A stretch of 10,601 bases of DNA from Deltaproteobacteria bacterium (GCA_016219145.1 JACRCG010000267.1:1-10601), one strand, 5' to 3'; counted from the first letter of the stretch, positions 1 through 5,181 are shown. A program made the numbers and translations. Notes: generated by a model from the sequence alone, not told the origin.

Positions 1-181
1 AACGGCGTCGATCAACCGTGGAAAAATCAAGAAAACCGAAATTAACCGGCTTTTTCAGTTTAAAGGCGTGTGTTTCGGTGAGGAAAATCCATGAGACATG
101 CGTCTGCAACATTTCGACTGTTCGGGTCGAAACCGGATAGGCGTCAGGCTTCATAAGTGATTTCAAAATGTTCGGCGTCAT
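1..181 (-). CDS. Bifunctional aminoglycoside phosphotransferase-like / ATP-binding protein, N-terminal 60 codons (partial)
   Basis: Only the first 60 codons are in the window; the gene runs off the left edge. The reading frame begins MTPNILKSLMKPDAYP and carries TVEMLQTHVSWIFLTETHAF followed by KLKKPVNFGFLDFST. These match, from memory, the conserved start of the COG2187/COG0645-type proteins of about 500 residues that join an APH-like kinase domain to a P-loop ATPase domain. The QTHVSWIFL and KKPVNFGFLDFST blocks are their N-terminal signature. The start at 181 is favoured by AAGAGG seven bases upstream (plus-strand 189-194); a second in-frame ATG ten codons later lacks such a site. The substrate of this family is not established, and the name does not imply drug resistance. 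The gene is the first of its transcript, lying beyond the terminator of the DUF4382 operon. Family call fairly sure; the rest of the protein is unseen. Confidence 0.8.
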   Translation of the reverse strand, partial: MTPNILKSLMKPDAYPVSTRTVEMLQTHVSWIFLTETHAFKLKKPVNFGFLDFSTVDRRR

Positions 182-188
182 ATATCGG

Positions 189-233
189 CCTCTTAATATA
201 CTGAAGAATACCACCAAACCGGGCTGTTCGCAA
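189..233 (-). promoter_or_regulatory. Candidate sigma-70 promoter and RBS of the phosphotransferase-like gene
   Basis: On the minus strand a -35-like TTGCGA (228-233) is followed after 17 bases by a -10-like TATTCT (205-210). The expected transcript start is near 198, just upstream of the AAGAGG ribosome binding site (189-194) for the ATG at 181. Each hexamer matches consensus at four of six bases, so this is plausible from position and spacing but unproven. Confidence 0.35.
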
Positions 234-317
234 GTTTGGGGACGCTTTATGTGGTCTGTTTTGGGCTTTACGTATTCTGGCAGGAAAGCAGAGGAATTTA
301 TGGCGGGTTATATGGCG

Positions 318-356
318 AAAAAAAGTCCGGACACTTTGAATAAAGCGCCCGGACTT
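318..356 (-). terminator. Factor-independent terminator after the DUF4382 gene
   Basis: A perfect 8-bp stem (AAGTCCGG at 323-330 with CCGGACTT at 349-356) encloses an 18-base segment whose CTTT and AAAG can extend the hairpin. On the minus strand the hairpin is followed by seven T residues (plus-strand A run 318-324). It sits 38 bases beyond the DUF4382 stop codon, so it should end the DUF6502-DUF4382 transcript and separate it from the phosphotransferase-like gene to the left. Confidence 0.8.
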
Positions 357-393
357 CAATGTTGACTGACTTCAGCACACAATGAACATGAGA

Positions 394-2133
394 TTATCTC
401 ATCCTGATCACCGCCGTGGTATTTCCGGCACTCATATCAACGCGGGTACTGCCGGCCGCTATGACCCCATTGCCCCAACCCAGTCCATATACGCCATAGA
501 AAGCCCCGGCGACACTTCCCGGAATATTGCCGATCGCAACCGTATTGCCGGCCCCGCCGCCATTATGCATGGCCGAGCCAATCGCGGCATCGCCGGTCAG
601 GGTCCCGAGGCTGTCAACTATCATACCGCCGTGGGTTACAAACAGCTGGCCTTTGTTCGGTTTAGGCAGATTGATGCCCCCCATGCCCATTCCAGGCCCT
701 CTGCCCGAGCCAAACGGCGTCATGTCGAAGATCATTGAAACGCTGGTTGCGGCTGCCCCGCCCGATACCTGGGGCGCATTGGCCGACAAGTTATTCATGG
801 TCACGGCCTGACCGGCGACGCCGGTAATTCCGGCCATTGCGGCGCCTCGCGCGAAATAGCCCGGAGCGTCGGCAACCGCCGAGAATAAACCTTGAGATGT
901 TGCGTCGGCGGCGAAAGTCAGCGCCTGTCCCGGTGTGTGTGTTGCAACCTGGATCGGGCCGGTCGAGAGTTCAACAGCTTTGCCGAATTTACCTCCATAT
1001 GGATCAAGGTGCCGGTAGCGGACTTCAAAGGGGATGGGGTCGCCGGCAATGCTCTGGTAGAAGCTCATCCATGAACCGGTCGGGTGCATCGGCACACCTA
1101 GCTGGGCGCTGTATTCACCGCCCGGCTGCATGGTGATAGTCCCCAGATCAACGGCGCCGCTTGACGGCGTTGTCCCCTTATGTACTTTTACCCCTTTGAC
1201 AATGGCAGTCTGGAGATTGCGCCCCCGCAGGAGGATGTCATAGGTTGCTGTGGTGGCATTGCCGAATACCGGCAGCGGGTAAAGATTGAATCTGCCGGTA
1301 CTTCTGTCTACTCCGGTCCAGCGTCGCACGATGCGATAGTTGACGCCGCTGGCCACCTGCTGCGCCTTGATGACGATGCGAGAGGTAGAGAGGTTGCCGA
1401 AGCTGACCGTTCCCTTGACCGCGCCAACGCTGTTCATGTCGAAATAGCCCAGCCGCGGCTTGATGATGAACTCCTTCGTGCCGTTGGGCGTGACTTCCAC
1501 CACATCGTTGTTGAGGTTGAAGTCGAGTGCGATCTTGACACTGCCGCCGGCTGTAACCACTACCGGTGACTCCGGAATCAGCCTGATCCCCTCATCGGCG
1601 GTAGGAATCCGCAGTGGGTAGTGGGCGGTATCGCCGACAAGCTGCACTTCGTTGTTGTAGGACAGCCCAGGGACTGAACCGGTGTAAGCGTCCTCGGTTG
1701 AAGCCAGGAAAATTCTGATCTGCTGGTAATTACCGACCGGCAGATCGAGGTTGTTGAAAAGGGACGCTCCGGCATTGCCGTCAGCATACATGGCGCCATT
1801 TGCCAGTTGTGCCAGATCGATGGTTTTGGGGATTGGCAGGTCCAGCCGTTTCCAACCAGCGCTCCTGGCCGTGCTGTAGCTGTCAAAACCGACGTTTTTA
1901 CTGGTGTGGAAAGCAACGCCGATTACGGTTACATAGACATGCGAGTAGTCCATTGCCGGAGCGTCGGTAATGTCAATGCTGACTTTTCCAACCGAACTGC
2001 CGGTGCCTCCGGTACCGACCCCGGCGCTCTGCCCGGAACCGGAGCCGCATCCTGCCATAATACCCGCGCAGAGCAGCAGCATTGCCAATAAACGACATAC
2101 CGACCAACCTTCAAGTGAATGATCTGTTTTCAT
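394..2133 (-). CDS. DUF4382 domain lipoprotein
   Basis: A 579-residue exported lipoprotein. Residues 1-28 form a signal peptide with a hydrophobic LLAMLLLCAGI core and a lipobox ending in Cys29 (IMAGC), followed by a Gly/Ser-rich tether (30-49). Residues about 49-232 show the DUF4382 pattern: KVSIDITDAPAMDYSHVYVT, a GWKRLD stretch, a LANGAMYADG segment, LPVGNYQQIRIFLA, and a closing EFIIKPRLGYF. The remaining 350 residues look like beta-rich, Gly-rich extracellular repeats with a GPGMGMGG stretch near residue 480; I recognise no catalytic motif there. The start is fixed by AAAGGA (plus 2142-2147) eight bases upstream, which lies inside the end of the DUF6502 gene. That gene stops only 2 nt before, so the pair is an operon and probably translationally coupled. 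DUF4382 has no established biochemical role; a cell-envelope or surface function is inferred. Confidence 0.85.
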   Translation of the reverse strand: MKTDHSLEGWSVCRLLAMLLLCAGIMAGCGSGSGQSAGVGTGGTGSSVGKVSIDITDAPAMDYSHVYVTVIGVAFHTSKNVGFDSYSTARSAGWKRLDLPIPKTIDLAQLANGAMYADGNAGASLFNNLDLPVGNYQQIRIFLASTEDAYTGSVPGLSYNNEVQLVGDTAHYPLRIPTADEGIRLIPESPVVVTAGGSVKIALDFNLNNDVVEVTPNGTKEFIIKPRLGYFDMNSVGAVKGTVSFGNLSTSRIVIKAQQVASGVNYRIVRRWTGVDRSTGRFNLYPLPVFGNATTATYDILLRGRNLQTAIVKGVKVHKGTTPSSGAVDLGTITMQPGGEYSAQLGVPMHPTGSWMSFYQSIAGDPIPFEVRYRHLDPYGGKFGKAVELSTGPIQVATHTPGQALTFAADATSQGLFSAVADAPGYFARGAAMAGITGVAGQAVTMNNLSANAPQVSGGAAATSVSMIFDMTPFGSGRGPGMGMGGINLPKPNKGQLFVTHGGMIVDSLGTLTGDAAIGSAMHNGGGAGNTVAIGNIPGSVAGAFYGVYGLGWGNGVIAAGSTRVDMSAGNTTAVIRMR

Positions 2134-2135
2134 TG

Positions 2136-3044
2136 TTAGCGTCCTTTTGTCTGGATTTTAATCTTATTCCGGCCAGAAGATATTTTCGCCTGTTCTGCTT
2201 TTGTAGCTGCTTCGGCAAAGGTGTAAAGTCCGATGCGAACCCGCTGGTCGGCAACCCGGCCGGCTGACCGATCGGCCTCAATCAGGTCCGTGATCGCAGG
2301 AACCATGGCATTGCGCAGTGCCTGCCAATGGGCGGTCACAAGCGGCCGCAGAGTCTCGACAGATTCGGCCGAGAGTTCGTCGCCAAAGACAGCCTGTTCA
2401 AAATGCTGGTGACCATCGCAGATAACATTCTCAACAGCAGCCCCCAAGTGGTCGCCGACGTTGTCGCCGAGGAAGCCGAGCATCTGCCTGGAGTCGCTGC
2501 TGGGTATGAAGTCGCTGCGCAGAAGGGTTACGCTGTCGCTCTCTTCATCATGACGCACCAGCCCCAATCGGACAAGTTCGTCGAGCACGCTGCGGGGATG
2601 AACGTCGCGGGTGATTGACTGCGACAGGGCTTCAAAGCTGGGGGACGGCCCCTGCCGTTTGAGTGCGCATGGAACTCCGTTCTGGTCACGCAAGGCGCTG
2701 TTAGTAGTCCAGCGGGCGAAAACCTCGCTCGCCACAGGCGGCTTTGTCGTGCGCGACACAGTTTTGGATTGGGTCAGACGCGTGACCTCGCGGCGGTTTA
2801 AACCGGTAGCAATACTGATCCTGCTGACCGCGCCATGGTTGGGGGCTCCCGGTTGCAGCGCATCCGCTTCGCTGACGAAGGCCTGTTTGAAGATCTCTTC
2901 GGCTGTCGCAAATGTTACGCCATTGGCCAGGCAGAGGCGTGCCAGAGGGAGCAGGAGCCTGTTCAGCGCTTCGATCAGGGCTGCATCCGGTTGGGGTGCG
3001 CTTGTTGCTGATTCAGGAGCTGATGGTGCAAGAGTTGAGTTCAT
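2136..3044 (-). CDS. DUF6502 family protein (putative HTH regulator)
   Basis: A 302-residue soluble protein resembling the DUF6502 family. After a low-complexity Ser/Ala/Pro N-terminus (1-20) comes a helical segment LLLPLARLCLANGVTFATAE (about 31-50), typical of this family. A helix-turn-helix-like stretch ISIATGLNRREVTRL follows (about 77-91), then a winged-helix-looking part around PRSVLDELVRLGLVRHDEES. No signal peptide or membrane segment is seen. I chose the ATG at 3044, with AAGGG seven bases upstream; an in-frame ATG at 3092 would add 16 residues (MCKMHIYSN...) lying over the promoter palindrome, so it is less likely. The gene is first in an operon with the DUF4382 lipoprotein. The family's role is not known to me. 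DNA binding and autoregulation through the upstream palindrome are inferences from the HTH and position. Confidence 0.75.
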   Translation of the reverse strand: MNSTLAPSAPESATSAPQPDAALIEALNRLLLPLARLCLANGVTFATAEEIFKQAFVSEADALQPGAPNHGAVSRISIATGLNRREVTRLTQSKTVSRTTKPPVASEVFARWTTNSALRDQNGVPCALKRQGPSPSFEALSQSITRDVHPRSVLDELVRLGLVRHDEESDSVTLLRSDFIPSSDSRQMLGFLGDNVGDHLGAAVENVICDGHQHFEQAVFGDELSAESVETLRPLVTAHWQALRNAMVPAITDLIEADRSAGRVADQRVRIGLYTFAEAATKAEQAKISSGRNKIKIQTKGR

Positions 3045-3075
3045 AGAATGCCCTTGAAGGAATATATTGCTGTAT

Positions 3076-3109
3076 ATGTGCATTTTGCACATTTATTGTA
3101 TTGTGTCAA
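3076..3109 (-). promoter_or_regulatory. Probable promoter and palindromic operator of the DUF6502-DUF4382 operon
   Basis: On the minus strand a consensus -35 TTGACA (3104-3109) is followed after 16 bases by the -10-like CAAAAT (3082-3087). A perfect palindrome overlaps this -10: ATGTGCA-N3-TGCACAT at 3076-3092, the size of a dimeric repressor site. The start codon lies about 35 bases further on. The region is very AT-rich compared with its surroundings. The palindrome and the -35 are directly visible; the -10 and the regulatory role are inferred. Confidence 0.5.
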
Positions 3110-3289
3110 TATATTTTTCAGCAGGGTTATCAGGAGCATTTGCTGTCATCAAACAGCGGGTAGGGGAGGTATGATGGCGCCACCAGGTCGGTGCTGAATA
3201 TTTGTCAACATTGTCTGGTCATGTATTTGCTTACGTCCCGTAGGGACCGAAAGAATGGTAAGTTCGGAGAGTATGGAGCAGGGTGCTGG
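3110..3289. other. Intergenic stretch with no gene seen
   Basis: The gap between the divergent DUF6502 gene (start 3044) and the small plus-strand ORF (start 3385) is 340 bases. Besides the operator, the hairpin and the IS-end motifs listed separately, this part shows only short chance frames with no recognisable protein. A good ribosome binding site at about 3165-3170 precedes ATGATG, but that frame ends after eight codons. Confidence 0.6.
3235..3247. repeat. Short REP-like hairpin
   Basis: GTCCC (3235-3239), a GTA loop and GGGAC (3243-3247) form a compact palindrome, followed by GAAAGAATGGTAAG. Similar CGTCCCGTAGGGACG hairpins with GAATGGTA flanks are, from memory, dispersed in many bacterial genomes as REP-like elements moved by RAYT (Y1) transposases. 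No such transposase is in the window. Identity is tentative; only copy number in the genome would settle it. Confidence 0.35.
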
Positions 3290-3350
3290 GGTGGGTCAAT
3301 TTGACGCCGATTCAGGCTATAGGTGGGTCATTTTTGCATGCCGATTCACA
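3290..3350 (+). mobile_element. Orphan IS21-family right-end remnant
   Basis: Two imperfect copies of one motif lie in the same direction: GGTGGGTCAATTTGACGCCG continuing to ATTCA (3290-3314), and GGTGGGTCATTTTTGCATGC continuing to CGATTCA (3322-3348). Their spacing is 32 bases. Repeated GGTGGGTCA...GCCGATTCA units, ending in CA, are characteristic of the transposase-binding ends of IS21-family elements. No istA or istB coding sequence is near, so this is a scar of a deleted or recombined element. The exact end is uncertain by a few bases (3348-3350). Confidence 0.55.
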
Positions 3351-3376
3351 CCCATAGATTCGACACCCATAGATTC
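3348..3376. repeat. 15-bp tandem repeat abutting the IS end
   Basis: ACACCCATAGATTC occurs twice in direct orientation (3348-3361 and 3363-3376), a period of 15 bases. The first copy begins at the last bases of the IS21-like end motif. The second copy's CATAGAT (3368-3374) pairs perfectly with ATCTATG (3381-3387), which contains the start codon of the next ORF. Confidence 0.7.
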
Positions 3377-3384
3377 CATTATCT

Positions 3385-3627
3385 ATGAAGAACAAGCGTA
3401 AAACTCGCGCTTCCAGAACTTGGCAGATGATTAAACGTCATGGAATCATTGGTGCGGCAGAAAGAGCCGTGGATCGAGTAATTGAACCGGCTGGTTATAA
3501 GGTGCTGATAGAAATGGGTATGCAAGATCTGACGTTCGAAACAGTCATCGTTCGCTATCCTGCTGCATTTAATCAGGAAGTTGTTTTACGCGCCAAAACA
3601 AGATTAAAAGAACTATCTGAATTATAG
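3385..3627 (+). CDS. Small basic hypothetical protein
   Basis: An 80-residue plus-strand ORF whose family I do not recognise with certainty. It starts with a Lys/Arg-rich stretch (MKNKRKTRASRTWQMIKRHG, 1-20). Then come an Ala-rich helix (IIGAAERAVDRVIE, 21-34), the segment GYKVLIEMGMQDLTFETVIV (37-56), and a charged C-terminal helix (RAKTRLKELSEL, 69-80). There is no signal peptide or membrane segment. It looks like a folded protein rather than a chance frame, but no ribosome binding site precedes the ATG and an in-frame stop lies five codons upstream. It follows directly on IS21-end remnants and a tandem repeat, so it may be a cargo gene, or a truncated gene whose original start was lost. 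It converges with the higA-like gene, leaving 39 bases between them. No terminator is visible. Confidence 0.55.
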   Translation: MKNKRKTRASRTWQMIKRHGIIGAAERAVDRVIEPAGYKVLIEMGMQDLTFETVIVRYPAAFNQEVVLRAKTRLKELSEL

Positions 3628-3666
3628 CCAGAACTACGAATCACGCAGGAAGTATAGTTTTGAGCA

Positions 3667-3978
3667 TCAAGCCGCAAGCAGCTCTTTCAAAACATCCGGT
3701 TTTTTTATGGCAATAGTGATGAGTGACTTTGCCGCGCCCGACGGCGCACGACGCCCCTGCTCCCACTCCTGGAGAGTGCGGAGCGACACGCCGAGCAGTT
3801 TGGCAAACTCGCTCTGAGAGAAACCTATCCTAAGACGGGACGCTGCCAGAGGGGAAACTTCCACCGTAGTCACGCGTCCGACCCTGCCTGCCTTGAGGTC
3901 ACGCACGGCCTGAAGCAGTTCCTCGCCAATGTTGCGTTTTGCATCACGTTCGAGCAGTTCTTTTTCATCGAGTGGCAT
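3667..3978 (-). CDS. higA2: HigA2-type antitoxin with Cro/C1 helix-turn-helix
   Basis: A 103-residue protein: a mobile N-terminal region (1-45), then a Cro/C1-type HTH at about 48-82 (RLRIGFSQSEFAKLLGVSLR, then TLQEWEQGRRAPSG), then a short helical tail. Size and layout match Vibrio cholerae HigA2/NadS-type antitoxins, in which the N-terminus wraps the toxin and the HTH represses the operon. The ATG at 3978 overlaps the end of the toxin gene by 14 bases and has a strong ribosome binding site (AGAGGAGA, about seven bases upstream) inside the toxin coding sequence. The toxin gene lacks one. This difference should favour antitoxin over toxin. Toxin-first order is the rule for the HigBA group. 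Confident as antitoxin; the symbol is by similarity from memory. Confidence 0.88.
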   Translation of the reverse strand: MPLDEKELLERDAKRNIGEELLQAVRDLKAGRVGRVTTVEVSPLAASRLRIGFSQSEFAKLLGVSLRTLQEWEQGRRAPSGAAKSLITIAIKKPDVLKELLAA

Positions 3979-4285
3979 GTTCCATCTCCTCTTTAAGTGC
4001 TTTTAGAATGTGACCGGGAATACTGTCGACGGCACTCTTGGCATAAATCAGAAGCAACCAGATTTGCCCGGCCTCTGTCCGGGCAAAATAGAGAACCCTG
4101 ACGCCACCGCTCTTCCCGGTCCCTCGACGGCTCCAGCGTATCTTTCGAACCCCGCCGGAACCACGCACTACGTCGCCCAAATCGGGATTTGCAGCAAGAT
4201 ATTCCTGAAAGACTCCGTATTCGGTATCTGTCAGATAATCATGAACCTGTTTTGTGAACAGTGGCGATTCAACAAAAGTAAACAT
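3965..4285 (-). CDS. higB2: HigB2-type RelE/ParE-superfamily toxin
   Basis: A 106-residue RelE-fold toxin, by family a ribosome-dependent mRNA endonuclease that arrests translation. The recognisable layout is FVESPLFTKQVHDYLTD (4-20), then YGVFQEYLAANPDLGDVV (23-40). The basic core follows as GSGGVRKIRWSRRGTGKSGG (42-61) and VRVLYF (62-67), then IWLLLIYAKS (75-84). It aligns by eye with V. cholerae HigB2 over its whole length, so the toxin appears intact. The start at 4285 agrees with the family N-terminus, yet no Shine-Dalgarno is present. The predicted -10 lies only six bases upstream, suggesting a leaderless mRNA. First gene of the operon, overlapping higA2 by 14 bases. Confidence 0.88.
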   Translation of the reverse strand: MFTFVESPLFTKQVHDYLTDTEYGVFQEYLAANPDLGDVVRGSGGVRKIRWSRRGTGKSGGVRVLYFARTEAGQIWLLLIYAKSAVDSIPGHILKALKEEMEHATR

Positions 4286-4291
4286 GAGTCA

Positions 4292-4319
4292 AATATACGG
4301 CATTGACGTATAAAATCAA
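4292..4319 (-). promoter_or_regulatory. higBA promoter with operator-like palindrome
   Basis: On the minus strand TTGATT (4314-4319), a 16-base spacer and TATATT (4292-4297) form a good sigma-70 promoter. A TATACG-N7-CGTATA inverted repeat (4294-4312) covers the -10 and spacer, as expected for repression by the HTH antitoxin. The transcript start predicted from this -10 falls at or next to the toxin ATG (4285). Confidence 0.6.
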
Positions 4320-4611
4320 CCGGCAAATTTATTTCCGTGAGAAAACCGGAGACAGGATTTATGCGGCCTTCAAGCCGGTGGTGGTGTCTAACATGAAAGA
4401 TGTAGGAGTGGCGCGCTCCTATAACCAGATGGTAGGCAAATTTGAGTCGATCCCTTTTGCCGGCTCAGCCGGAAATCTGGACCTGGACCACTATGTCACC
4501 AGCAAGGCTGTCGACGGGCTGTTCAGTATGTTGGGAGAGGAAGAGAAGAAGATCAGGATCAATCCGGCGGCACGCGGCACCGAACTGCTGAAAAAGGTTT
4601 TCGGCAGGTGA
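4303..4611 (+). pseudogene. DUF4197 family protein, C-terminal remnant
   Basis: The frame carries YFREKTGDRIYAAFKPVV, VARSYNQMVGKFESIPFAG, LDLDHYVTSKAVDGLF and GEEEKKIRINPAARGTELL. These are the conserved C-terminal blocks of DUF4197 proteins, which are normally about 220-240 residues with a signal peptide. Only the last 90 or so residues are present. The signal peptide and N-terminal half are missing and not found elsewhere in the window. Homology begins near 4330, just past the higBA promoter, and the only upstream start is a TTG at 4303 without a ribosome binding site. No internal stop has appeared, so decay is recent or the fragment is still used. The simplest reading is that arrival of the neighbouring accessory DNA, or a deletion with it, removed the 5' half. 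The gene ends 1 base from the convergent monooxygenase-like gene. Confidence 0.75.
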
Positions 4612-4612
4612 C

Positions 4613-4924
4613 TTAATCCTTGTCACATCCACTGTATAAGAGTATTTCCCCCGCCTCGGTCCGGACAGAAGGGCCAAGGACTGAACGCAGGTGTTCCCTA
4701 ACCCACACCGATGCTTTTACGTTTGCATTTACCGCATTTGCATACGTTTTAAAAACAGTGAAGGACATCATGGCGTTGTTTCCCAGGCTGATCCAATGAT
4801 ACTCAATGAATCCCGGCAAAGCTGATATCAGCGGCACAAATACTTCATTTACTTTTTTAGTAGCGGCTGCAACGTCCGGCACACCTTCATAACGCCTGCA
4901 TGAAGCATACATTTTCCGTTTCAA
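4613..4924 (-). CDS. Antibiotic biosynthesis monooxygenase (ABM)-like small protein
   Basis: A protein of 99-103 residues that looks like a single dimeric ferredoxin-fold ABM-type domain. It has a first strand MYASCRRYEGV, a helix DVAAATKKVNEVFVPLISAL, a central strand PGFIEYHWISLGNNAMMSFT and a second helix through ANVKASVWVREHLRSVLG. Proteins of this size starting MYA.VRRYEGV are widespread and mostly uncharacterised; enzymatic activity should not be assumed. The start is ambiguous. The homologous part begins at an ATG at 4912, but the strong AAGGGGAG site lies 16 bases from it and only 4 bases from an in-frame TTG at 4924, so I list the longer form. The 13 bases spanning this site and TTG are duplicated 25 bases upstream. 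The gene lies downstream of tRNA-Arg on the same strand and may share its transcript. Confidence 0.75.
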   Translation of the reverse strand: MKRKMYASCRRYEGVPDVAAATKKVNEVFVPLISALPGFIEYHWISLGNNAMMSFTVFKTYANAVNANVKASVWVREHLRSVLGPSVRTEAGEILLYSGCDKD

Positions 4925-4957
4925 TTTGCTCCCCTTTGTAACTCTTCAATTTGCTCC
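4920..4957. repeat. Direct repeat duplicating the RBS and TTG start of the ABM-like gene
   Basis: On the minus strand GGAGCAAATTGAA occurs at 4945-4957 and again at 4920-4932, 25 bases apart. The downstream copy holds the GGAG and TTG start of the ABM-like frame. The upstream copy places the same signals in front of a different 20-codon frame (LKSYKGEQIETENVCFMQAL) that ends within the ABM-like gene. Confidence 0.6.
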
Positions 4958-5047
4958 AGAAAGCACCTGGTTTCTGTTTTCTGCTTCGCTTACTGCGGCG
5001 TATATTAAAAAGGCTCACAACAACAAGCTGCAAGCACTTTTAATTAT

Positions 5048-5124
5048 TGGCGCGCCCGGAGAGATTCGAACTCCCGACATTCAGGTTCGAAGCCTGACGC
5101 TCTATCCAGCTGAACTACGGGCGC
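5048..5124 (-). tRNA. tRNA-Arg (anticodon TCG)
   Basis: The minus strand reads as a complete 77-base tRNA including an encoded CCA (5048-5050). The acceptor stem GCGCCCG/CGGGCGC is perfect, followed by discriminator G. The D arm contains AGCTGGATAGAGC. The anticodon stem TCAGG/CCTGA closes a 7-base loop CTTCGAA with anticodon TCG, which reads CGA arginine codons. The T arm is CGGGAGTTCGAATCTCTCCG within the 3' half. No mismatch suggests decay. It marks the edge of the accessory patch, a common position for integration, but no attachment-site duplicate was found. Confidence 0.96.
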
Positions 5125-5181
5125 GTAAAACCTGCATCTAAAGCATGGAAACTGTACCACCAATATCAATGTATTTCACGT

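Noticed and set aside
144..359. Minus-strand 71-codon frame left of the terminator
   Set aside because: It overlaps the terminator, the promoter region and, in another frame, the phosphotransferase-like start; no recognisable protein.
168..365. Plus-strand 65-codon frame
   Set aside because: Runs through the minus-strand terminator hairpin and antisense to the edge gene; composition not protein-like.
382..2091. Several plus-strand frames of 60-130 codons
   Set aside because: Antisense shadows of the DUF4382 lipoprotein gene in GC-rich DNA; no family features or RBS.
3045..3092. Longer DUF6502 start at 3092 (adds MCKMHIYSN...)
   Set aside because: The extra codons lie on the operator palindrome and lack an RBS; the ATG at 3044 has one.
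3356..3363. AGATTCGA shared between the tandem repeat and the tRNA T arm, as an attachment-site duplicate
   Set aside because: Only eight bases match; too short and no integrase is present.
4010..4306. Plus-strand 98-codon frame
   Set aside because: Antisense to the toxin gene, whose full-length family match and promoter explain the region.
4605..4630. GTGAC-N9-GTCAC between the convergent DUF4197 remnant and ABM-like gene as a shared terminator
   Set aside because: A 5-bp stem with a 9-base loop and no T run on either side.
4926..5141. Plus-strand 71-codon frame ending GEIRTPDIQVRSLTLYPAELRARKTC
   Set aside because: It is the antisense of tRNA-Arg; the EIRTPDxQVRSLxLYPAELRA peptide is a familiar false protein from tRNA genes.
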